Origin: Misgurnus anguillicaudatus
Taxonomy: Eukaryota > Chordata > Actinopteri > Cypriniformes > Cobitidae
NCBI RefSeq assembly: GCF_027580225.2
Contig: NC_073348.2
Coordinates: 24,920,001-24,984,000, forward strand
Length of the DNA: 64,000 nt
Reading direction: 5' to 3'
Below are positions 12,267 through 21,861 of this stretch, one piece after another. The notes below the pieces were generated by a model. That model was not told the origin of the DNA. It did no database searches and saw nothing but the letters and a program-made list of their open reading frames with translations. The position numbers and the translations under genes were made by a program. Position 1 is the first letter of the stretch. Each line of letters opens with the position of its first letter.

Positions 12267-13554
12267 CTGAAAAAAATCACGCACAGCGTTCATGTGTCGA
12301 GCAAATGACACCTCTCAACTGTGCGAGAAAGATCCAAGTGTCTTTAACATTGCGGAAACAAAAACTGACTTCACTCAAGTTTTAAGTTGAACTTCAGGAT
12401 AGCGATTGTTTTCGATCCTCATCCGTAGCAGACCAAGAAGCACAAGGTTTTAAGTTCCAGCTCATTTGTTCAGGAAAGCAGGTGAGTGCTTTTACATCGT
12501 ATTTTTTATACATCGTATTTTTTATATAGTGAGTTCATATGTAGCTACTTTATAAAAGCAAAGAAAGATTTAAGATAACTGAGGTGGAGTTTTTAAAAGC
12601 CATTGATGCTGTTTATATTTATATTGACACTGCATGCTGTTGAATCTCAGTGCAAGTCATTCAAGGAGAGATACAGGTCGACCGATTAACAAGCGTTTGG
12701 CGCAAAATTAATAAGCGCGTTTTTGCGCAAAATTTTTTATGCTTATAGCTGTTTTCAAATAAACGTGTCCGATTTACTGTTAATGCAATCATAGATACGA
12801 TTTTTATTTAATCACCTAAATAATATTGTCCAAGTATATGGATTATAAACGTGTCTCTCTCTCTTTTCTGTAGAGTTTGTTTAAAAACAAAGAGGCAGAG
12901 GTGACGTCCAAATGTTTCATAAATTCCTAAGTGGAATGAATAAAAAGAAATATCGCTCGGACGGATTGTCATTATTACATGCGTTATGCTTGTTCGACAC
13001 GTAATGAAATTACAGTGCATGTCAACACACAAACGGCACGACATCATTATTCCCTTTACGTATCTCACATATTAACCTACAAAATGCATTTTATTTAGTT
13101 TTTATGCATATTTTGCGTTGTCGTGACTCAAATTATCAACGTTAAAGATGCGTCTAGTAAATTCGCTCGACATGTTGCGTTTTTCATAGAGCATGTAATT
13201 AATTTCATTAAAAAAGTAGTAAGTATTGTGTTTGTCTAGTTCTTGTGATGCATATTGATGCAAGCATATTGTGATACATAAGTTAAACAGATGCAGCCAC
13301 CCACGTTCAGTAATGAGATAGATAAAATGTAATAATAAAATATGATGAAAATAATTAAAAATATGAATAAAGAAATTATAATGATCGAAGTTAAAGTTAT
13401 TTTATTATTCTAACGCTTAAAAATGTAATACAATTAAAAACAACAGAATATAATAACTTATCACATCATTTGATCACTAATTAATCATTAACCAATTTTT
13501 TTTATCTTTTACAGGTGCTCCCCTCTCCCCCTCACCCCATCCTGTCCTCTCTGC

Positions 13555-15333
13555 ATGGTCATGTTCTGCTGTTGCTACCCCTCCAGCACCTCAGCTCTCC
13601 TGTTTGTCCTCCTCAGCCTCACCCCCCTGCTGGCCCTGACTGCCCCTGCACTTCAGCAGAGACCCTCAGTCAGAAGCAGCAGCATCGATGAGGCTCTCCA
13701 CTTGCCAAAAGAGGACTTGGGGGCAGCAGAAGGAGCTGTCTGGACACATAGGAATGTGGATGACCTACTCCAGAAACCCTTGGGAGAGGAACATGTCTCT
13801 GATATGGCCTCTGCCAGTGCTCTAGCTTCTGTTCTGCTTGAGGCTCTCGACCACCCAGCCAGAGAGAAAATGACCACTAAAGTGGATTCTGAAGAGGGAC
13901 TCGCATCAGAGACAATGAGAAATCAGGATGATCTTGAGCAGAACAGACAAAATGAGGACGATACGGAGAAGTCTTCGGAAGCAGCAACACGGGGTGAGGA
14001 AAATGCAGAGTGGCCAAAGGACGAGGGGAATGAAGAGAATGTGGCAAACTCGGATGAAGGTAAAGACGAGCAGTTGTCTAACACAGCATCTCCCCTTCAG
14101 CGCAAAGTCAGAGGCTATTTCCAAAACATTGATCTCGGATTGCAAGACAACGAGATACTTCCTCCTCTAAAAGGCTACAAAGCTTATAACCAGCAGCTGG
14201 CCCAGGCCACCAAGAAGCTTAAGTGGCAAGAGGAGAGAACTAGAAACCCATCTCAGCAGGACAGAAACTTCATGGATGATTTTGATTTCGTGGAGGAAGA
14301 GGAGGAGGAGATATTAACTCGCAAGGAAGAGGAGGAACGGGCACGGGCAGAGCAGGAGGAGGTGAGGAGACAGGAGGCAGAGGCACAGGAGGCACGCGAG
14401 GAGGAGCAGAGATTGGCTGACATCGCCTCTGACATGCTTCTGGAGTACATGGGCAGAAAGCCAAAAACACCATCCTATATGAGAGACATGAAGGAGGCGG
14501 CTCTTCTAAACAACGTGGCTGAGGACAAGCGCTCCAACGAGGTGGAGGACAGCGACGACGACGACGAGATGGATCCGCAGACGATCGACAAGCTGATTGA
14601 AATTTCCAGCAAGCTCCACCTGCCTGCCGATGATGTGGTTGAAATAATCAGCGACGTTCAGGAGAAAAAGAAAAAACGGAAGGATTTGCCCACCAATAAC
14701 GCCCCACGGTTCCGCCCTCTGGTTCCTCTCAAAGCCAAGCCGAGGCCTCAGGCATATCAATATCCCAAGTCACCTAAGAAATCCCCTCATGCCGTCAATC
14801 CGTACAAGAAATGGTACAAGGAGAAAAACAAAGCCAAGATCAGCAAGCAGGACTACTGGTTTAAACCCCAAAAGCAGTTTCTGGCCTATCCCTCATTCCC
14901 TTACTATCAAAAGCCATATCGAGCCTATTACCCTGTCTTCTTTCCTCCCCCTAAGCCCCGGTTCTATACAAATCCTGCTGTTTCGTTTGATTACAACTTT
15001 GGGGGACCCATAGGTTACGGCCTCAAACCTCCCAACCGCAGGTACAGAGACAGGCCAAAAGCAAGGGACTGGAAATACGCACAAGCCCCTCAACGCCCCC
15101 AAAGCCCCTACTTACAACCGGACGCTGTCATATCTAATTACATTCTCCCTCATCCTCGAACTTACCAGGCTCTACCCATGCCCAAACCACGTTCTCCACC
15201 GAGAGACGGGAGAGCCCCGTCTTACGTGTACCCGCCAGACTATGTCTACGATGAGCCACAATCTCCGCAGGACAGTGATGAAGAACTGGAGAACTTCATC
15301 GAGAAGATTTATTACAACCGCCGATTGTACTAG
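13555..15333 (+). CDS. vgf: VGF nerve growth factor inducible, neurosecretory prohormone
   Basis: This is a 592-residue granin-like secretory prohormone, sorted to dense-core vesicles and cleaved into peptides in neurons and endocrine cells. The whole coding region is one exon, as in mammals. A noncoding exon ends at 12481 and the intron runs to the acceptor at 13514. A hydrophobic signal peptide covers about residues 10-30. Blocks shared with mammalian VGF are LASVLLEAL near residue 91, LADIASDMLLEY near 287, and the strongest, EMDPQTIDKLIEISSKLHLP with PADDVV, from about 338. The C-terminal EELENFIE also matches. Acidic and Glu/Arg-rich stretches and several dibasic sites (KR at about 323, KKKKRK near 370) are present. 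Residues about 400-575 are unusually Tyr/Pro-rich. Human VGF has 615 residues. The first ATG is chosen because it has G at +4; ATG 3 is an alternative. Confidence 0.95.
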   Translation: MVMFCCCYPSSTSALLFVLLSLTPLLALTAPALQQRPSVRSSSIDEALHLPKEDLGAAEGAVWTHRNVDDLLQKPLGEEHVSDMASASALASVLLEALDHPAREKMTTKVDSEEGLASETMRNQDDLEQNRQNEDDTEKSSEAATRGEENAEWPKDEGNEENVANSDEGKDEQLSNTASPLQRKVRGYFQNIDLGLQDNEILPPLKGYKAYNQQLAQATKKLKWQEERTRNPSQQDRNFMDDFDFVEEEEEEILTRKEEEERARAEQEEVRRQEAEAQEAREEEQRLADIASDMLLEYMGRKPKTPSYMRDMKEAALLNNVAEDKRSNEVEDSDDDDEMDPQTIDKLIEISSKLHLPADDVVEIISDVQEKKKKRKDLPTNNAPRFRPLVPLKAKPRPQAYQYPKSPKKSPHAVNPYKKWYKEKNKAKISKQDYWFKPQKQFLAYPSFPYYQKPYRAYYPVFFPPPKPRFYTNPAVSFDYNFGGPIGYGLKPPNRRYRDRPKARDWKYAQAPQRPQSPYLQPDAVISNYILPHPRTYQALPMPKPRSPPRDGRAPSYVYPPDYVYDEPQSPQDSDEELENFIEKIYYNRRLY

Positions 15334-16528
15334 TCGGTCGGAGTTCAGGATATTCTCAAGCGATGAAACGTTAAAAGCGATGAAAGAGTGAGGAGAATTC
15401 TGGGTAAAACACTGAAAGAGGGTTTTGAGTGACAGGGCTTTTGAAAGACAGTTAGGTGTTTCTTCTCCACTCTTGTTTTTTGATACATTCCAAATCAGGA
15501 ACGGAAGAGACGGTGCTGTTATATCAGAACCTCTCTGCGTGCACTCATTTGGTTTCTCTCGCAGTTTACATTTTAATTTGGTGAGAGAATACACAGGTGA
15601 ATTTGTAAGGTTTTATTCAGGTATGTTTTTGATTCTCTTGCATGTCGAAAAAGAAACTAAAAAACAAACCGAAAAGACATTGAGCAAATGAAATGCTAAA
15701 ACAAACAAACAAGCAAACAAAAAAAAACATGTTCGGTGCCAACTGCAAGAGTTTACACAAAGATTTATTTTCTTTAGGAAACACTTGATTAACTGAAAAG
15801 TGAAGCTCGGCGATGAATTCTTGATACTACAGGGCACAGTAATAATGACACTACTTAAAAACAAGTAAAAGTCAAATTATTACAGGCTTTTTATTCCGAA
15901 GGTCTGTTGGAATGTTTTGATCAATGTTCCTATTGCCTTAATACTGATCACTGTTTTAGCTCATCCATGTGCATGCAGGTCTTGCACCACTAAAAATAAT
16001 TCTGTCACGCACGCTGTAAACAATGCTTGAAACTGAATCTTCCATTTTATTCACAGAAATGCAAAACGTTGAATATCTTCGCTAGGTGGGTGCCCTGTCA
16101 ATCTACTTGGTGGAATTCTGTACACACGTGATTTCATGTAAACATCCTGCCAAATTTGAAAATGCCCGTCGCTGTGGATTACCTCCAACCGAGTACAGGA
16201 TCTTTGTCTCGAGAGCCAACAGAACGCTGTATAATAATGTTTGTTCTTAAAAATAAGTTTTACAGTGTCCGAAGTTTGTGAGGAATAATCGGAGGGTGAA
16301 CAGTTTGCACGTCTATCTGTATCTGCATCTTTAAAAAAAATCTAAAAAAAAGTCAAATTTGGGGAGAAAATCGCCTCTTTGATGAAACTGTGATTATTAA
16401 AAAAAGAAATAAAAACAAACAAACAAAGAGAAATCTACATTACTATAGCAAGTGTTTTCATCAGTAAAACCGTCTTGTGAAAGGAATTTGTTGTTGTCAA
16501 CTTCCAGATTGTAAGTTGTACAGTGTCA

Positions 16529-16601
16529 AATAAACAATTGTGTGTGCAATGTGTAAATAACAGCATGTTGATTACTAGTTTTTCTATATGACAAAAATAA
16601 A
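16529..16601 (+). terminator. vgf: vgf polyadenylation signals
   Basis: AATAAA hexamers lie at 16529-16534 and 16596-16601, giving a 3' UTR of about 1.2-1.3 kb. Stretches of AAAC repeats and poly(A)-rich words precede them. Confidence 0.6.
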
Positions 16602-17281
16602 AGCAATTATTTTATTAAAGTCAGTTTTTAAAATGTCTTATTGAAATATCTCTGTTTAGATTTTGGGAAAATGCTCTACAACTAATTCATTTCTCAACCC
16701 AAGGGCTGGCACCAACATAACATTTTATCTGTTCAAAAGTTGTGATTTTAGTATCCATTCACTGAAGCTTGACTCATCCCTAACAAGATCTCTTAGGAAT
16801 AATCATTAAAATAGGTAATAAATCTCCACAGTCCTTAAAAACCTTTCCGTCTGGTATTACTCATGTCCTGAAAACAAACGTTTTTAAACATTTACACGTC
16901 AATGACAATTTCAATTATGATCATTAAGGTAGAACAATGAATCATATTTATTAACCCTTCGAGCAAAACAGCTTTTAATGCACTGAAATATGATAAACAA
17001 GCACGTTTGGACACACTGAGTCACATGTATCTATAAATCATGTTTTCAACCTGCTGAAATTGATGCCATTCAATAAAAAAGTGGTAGGTGAAAGTCATTT
17101 GTAAATAAAAAATTTGCAAAATAAAGAAGAGTAATGTGAAAGGAACAAGCAGGGAGACACACAGAGACCAAATGAAAGCGAGGGGTGGGGAGAGAGAGAA
17201 AGCTGCAGTGATTAATGAGTCACATGATTGACGGGTGAGTCATCTACTGCCATGCACCACTGCAGAACCCTGAGCACTTAC

Positions 17282-17286
<5 letters not shown>

Positions 17287-17320
<34 letters not shown>

Positions 17321-17350
17321 CTCTCTCTCTCACACACACACACACACGCA
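17287..17350. repeat. Compound CT/CA microsatellite
   Basis: A (CT)n run with one TTTT interruption is followed directly by (CA)n, seen in the sequence. Confidence 0.9.
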
Positions 17351-18289
17351 AGCACACAAACAGCAGCCCACTCCCCCACACCCCAATTTTGGACACAATG
17401 CAGAACTCAATGATTCACCAAAAACACTTTTGCATTAGGCACACATGCAAACACGAGCATGAGCGCGGGGCCCTGCTCTTTGATTTAGATGGCACGTATA
17501 TCTGGTTAAGGCACGTTTGTGACCTCGCACTGGGCAATAATAGCGGGGTTTAACCCCAAATTGATGTTCATTGTCATGCTGATGCACTCTTAGCGTCTGC
17601 GGCTCTCGATCCAATCGCCCTAAGTGGTGGATCCGGCTGCAAATTAACCACCGCAGACGGCCGCTGGAAAATTTTCCATTAGTGCCCAGAGTGCATGGGC
17701 TGTGGGGACCGGCGTTCGCCAGCCTCCCGTGCGTCTCTCTGTCCTCTTTCTGTGCGCCTTTGTGTTGAAACTCAAAGGGCCGTGAATGGGTGTAAATGCG
17801 GAGAAGACTCGCAGCTCTGCAGTCGGAGGCTGGTGAGTCATGGCCACTTACTTACGTCCTCCCTCTCCACCTCCGTTTTGAACAGTTTCGCGAAAACACG
17901 CGAGGAGTCTGTTAAGTTACTCCGATAATTGCTGTAAATGGACGCCCGGCTGTTCGGAACCTTCGCGCGCCGAATGTTCCAAGTCATTAATGTGTACGTT
18001 CTCCATCTGTTGCTCATCCGCACGCGCACGGCCGAAATCAGCCATAAACACAGGCTGATGCGCTGATAACAGAGGCTCCAACACTTCAGAGGTAAAAAGT
18101 GCCTGATAATGACTGTGACTCAGAAGGCAGCTCTAATGATGCATTCTGCCGAGCCAACCGACCAACGCGGCACGGCGAAAACACTCTCGCTAAAACTTTC
18201 CCAGTGACACGCGCGCTCCGAGGTGCTTCAAAGTGCCTTGAAGCTCTCTGCTGCCTTTGTAGATAGACAGCACCATTTATGCCCTGCCT

Positions 18290-18480
18290 GGATTTCGGTG
18301 ATTAGCCATAATTGAAGAGAATCATTTAAATCTCAGAGAGGTTGTTAAAGAAATAATAAAATAAAAAATTCTCTTCCCCCCGATCCTTTTCTGTATGCCA
18401 AACCTTTATGCATGATGATAATTACCATGTAATTACCATTCAATTACACCCTCTGCTTTCCCCGTAAGAGCTGTCAGTGG
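18290..18480. promoter_or_regulatory. Candidate conserved non-coding element
   Basis: The segment is of even composition. It contains GATTAGCCATAATTGAAG and then a cluster of homeodomain-type sites (ATGATAATTACC, GTAATTACC, TCAATTACACC) within about 60 bp. It does not resemble any repeat in the window. This is inference only; it needs an alignment to other fish. Confidence 0.25.
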
Positions 18481-19114
18481 GTACGTAAAGAGCTGATTGC
18501 CAGCGTCTACCGTTCGGTCTCACAAGACGAGCTGGATGTTTTTACATTTACGTCAGATTTTAATGTCAAACAATGTTTATTGATTTCGAACGTACCTGCG
18601 ATGTCGCAATCGCATCCGTGGCGTACGGCTTTAATGTCATGGAGGTTTTATTTTAAAGACTGTGAAATGATTTTCCTTCGGAATCAATTCAAATCTTGCA
18701 TTTCGCCCGCTGGGGGGTGAACGCTTTTTGACAGCACTGGGAGGGGAGGCTGGCGGTGGGCTTTCTGCTCCCAGCATGCATCAGCCGTCATGTTTCCATT
18801 AAAGGGCTTTGAATAGTCTGCCACTAAAACAAGAGGGACGCAATAACTGCCACAGGAAGGTGTTTAGGAGGTCTGATTAATCTAAGTAGCTATCTAACCT
18901 TTGTTATGATTCACATAAACACGCGCATACATAGACACTTGAAGATATGTGTAAGGATCTCAGTGGTTTTCATATACACTGTCATGGTCAGAAATGGTCC
19001 ATAGCTGTCACTGGGGCACTTAAAGAGTACATATTAGTGTCAGAGATACATATTGGTTTTTTAGACCTATTTGCATAATTTGAAATTCATAAACAGTAAC
19101 ACTTGAAATGTCTG

Positions 19115-19248
19115 AAATAGGTTGAGCATTGCGCTAGCAACACAAAGGTCATGGGATTGATGCACGTATTGATAAAACGTATGCACTTGGATGCACCGCA
19201 AGTCACTTTGGATAAAAGCGTACGTCTGCCAAATGCATAAAACCAAAA
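19115..19248 (+). mobile_element. tRNA-derived SINE
   Basis: The left part (GGTTGAGCATTGCGCTAGCA, then AACACAAAGGTCATGGGATT) resembles a tRNA-type A/B-box head. The right part GGATAAAAGCG...TCTGCCAAATGCATAAA is the common cyprinid SINE tail. It is moderately decayed. Confidence 0.7.
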
Positions 19249-21318
19249 CCCATTTAAATGGTAACCGTTCTGCTATATTCGTGAGAAAGTACTCAATTTG
19301 GCCCTCTTACAAATATAACCAAACCTACACACAAACCCACACACTAATAGCGCTCGTGCTCGCCAATTCTTCCTGAAAAGTGCTGAACACAATCAGCTCC
19401 GCAGAAACACCTGCAGAAGGTTAACGCTTGAAAGCGGAAAACAACATCAACACTCCGCTCATCTGCGGTTCGGGTCGGTGGCGCATATAAAATAAGAAGA
19501 GAGGGGAGGTGAAGAGGGTTGAGGTCTGATGAAGTCAGAATGAAACGGAGAGAATAAAGGTGAAGGTCTGAGTGACTCACCCTCCATAAGCACTTACCCA
19601 GCGGCTCTGTGAAGTGGCACCACCTTCAGATTAACAAGCTCATTGCCTGGATCCTCTGCAGACCACACACACAGGCATATTATTTGTCAAATTATGCGAA
19701 AAGCATTGGAAATATTGTTTGTGTGCATTTGGGATGCCGGCTATGACATTAGCCTGATCAAGACAAAGGAGTCTGGCAAACTGGTTTGAAACGTCATTTA
19801 AATCACTGTCACAAAAACGCAACGCATAATTTCGTATGTGGCGGAGGTTCATTCTCCTGTGATGCATTCGCACACACGCTGTTGGCGATCATTAGAGGAC
19901 AAATTGAAATAAAATAGTGTGCGTTTGAAGCCGGGGTTTAATTTGCGAAAGGGCAAAAAGTGCTCACGGTTGAAGACGAGATCATAAATATCGCTCCCAC
20001 GCACTAACTCACTCTCTCTGGTACTATATTAGGTTCCCACTGTGTGTGTGTAAACAGTCCTCTTGTCTCTAGGGCGTAATCCATTTGATTCTAACATGAG
20101 TGCTATTGTGGCAGATGGGGTAAAATGTCCCTCAGGGGTCTTTATCCTCCGCTGGGAGGTCCAGACCGCTCACTGACTGTGGCAGATGAGGCCTGACACC
20201 TGAGCTCTATTGCTGTCGCTCTTTACAGCGAATCTGCTTGTGAGCCATTGAGATTCATCAAATATTGAACGGCCAGAGTTTCCGTTCCGTGAGAAGAAAG
20301 GGCGAGAGACGCAGAGAGACATAGAAAGAGAGAGCGGGTAAAACCAAAAAAGGTTGCTCACAAGGAAACGAGAGGTCAGGGAGATGGCTGGGATGCTAAA
20401 CTGCAGCCAAGCTGCCCAAGTGGGGTAAGTGAGATCTTCTTGAATACAAGTCTTAATTGCTTTAGATTCGTACTAGCACCCGAGTGCATTAAAAGGTCCC
20501 GGTTGGGGACAGTCGAGCCTCTCTGTGTGTAATTCACAGGCAGATGGATTAATTGAATACCCCTCCTGATGAGGGGTAAACTGCTGTAATTGAGAAAGAC
20601 AGTCTTGCCTTTTTAAAGCAGATGCCACAAGAAAAATTTAAGTGGCTCTAATAGATTATTATTTTTTATAACTATATCTGAAGGTTTCTACGTCATATTT
20701 TTATGACACAATATTGTTTGTTTTCCTAATTCACTTACTGTCTTATTATCTAGCTAATATTAGATGTAAATGCACCTTAAACTGGGTTTACACTTTATTT
20801 GCACAAACACAGAGCAAGTCCTACTGACAACCAGAATGAAGAGCAAAACTCTCAACAGGACCATCAGAAACAGGTCAGATTTGCTCTATATCAACGTAAA
20901 CGAAAGATGTCACTTTATGGTGCTCTTAAATACTTGATTCTTATAATGATGATTGTCTCAAACGTGATTTTTTTCATTGCTTTGATAGTTTCATGTCTCT
21001 TGTTTCACTCTGTGGTCTCTTTTTCTCACATAATAGAAACTATAATTTCGTAAATTTCTGTAAATTCAGTTTGAACGTAATTGTGTGTTGCCTGTGTGTG
21101 CGCACAACCACCATTTAATGATAAAAAATTTGCCCATGCCTTTTTGTTAATCTCAGTAAAAATCTCATCATCAGTAGTCTCATCATAGGCGGAGTTGGGG
21201 GGACAGGGTAGGTACTGCCCCCCCCAGATCACAGCCAATTTATGATTTTGTCTGAGCTATTAATAAAATAGAAATATAAGAATTCATATTTTATTTGTCT
21301 AATCTTACTACAACTTAA

Positions 21319-21733
21319 AGAAGACTTTTTTTAAGATGTCAAATAAGTCTTTGCTGTCCCCAGAGTGCGTAGGTTAAGTTTTAGATCAAAATATCACCTA
21401 GATAAATTTGTTAAAATTGCCACTTTGTAGGTGTGAGCAAAAATGTGCCGTTTTTGGTTGTGTCCTTTAAAATCCAAATGAGCTGAACTCTACACTAAAT
21501 GGCAGTGCTGTGGTTGGATTGTGCAGTTTATGTGGCTGTATTATCCGCTTTTGACATCACAAGGGGAGCCAAATTTCAATTACTTATTTTTTTTACATGT
21601 TTGCAGAGAATGGTTTACCAAAACTAAGTTACTGGGTTGATCTTTTTCACATTTTCTAGGTTGATAGAAGCATGGGGACCCAATCAGAGCACTTTAACAT
21701 GGAAAAAGTCAGATTTTCATGATATTGTCCTCT
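21319..21733 (-). mobile_element. TTAA element family B, copy 1
   Basis: It is bounded by TTAA at 21315-21318 and 21734-21737. Diagnostic words are GATGTCAAATAAGTCTTTG, CCCCAGAGTGCG, TTGCCACTTTGTAGGTGTGA and AGTCAGATTTTCATGATA. Other copies are at 25382, 39479, 41914 and 56146. The 3' boundary is about 125 bp upstream of the ATG of the C2HC gene. Confidence 0.85.
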
Positions 21734-21861
21734 TTAAGGCTAAAATTATTTTAATTCACGTAGCCTCCTTTGGAACGGCTGAAATTCCACAAGGGGGCGT
21801 ATTTGTTCCTCAGACGTTGCACAATAAAAGTGACATCCGAATATATCATTATAAATCGTGA

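Larger units (their letters stand above)
16620..21310. other. Intergenic between vgf and the C2HC gene
   Basis: No exon is recognised. The stretch contains a CT/CA microsatellite, a SINE at 19115-19248 and balanced-composition segments at 17450-18750 and 20440-20610. These carry homeodomain-type ATTA/TAATTA words and look like candidate regulatory DNA. A small open frame at 20840-21050 encodes a hydrophobic stretch but has no other support. Confidence 0.45.

Noticed and set aside
14253..14760. Minus-strand open frames inside vgf
   Set aside because: Shadows of Glu/Arg/Asp-rich vgf codons; they read as Ser/Leu/Pro low complexity.
20840..21053. Small open frame with a transmembrane-like stretch (ALKYLILIMMIVSNVIFF)
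   Set aside because: No homology recognised, AT-rich codons naturally give Ile/Leu runs, and no ATG before the middle of the frame is well placed.
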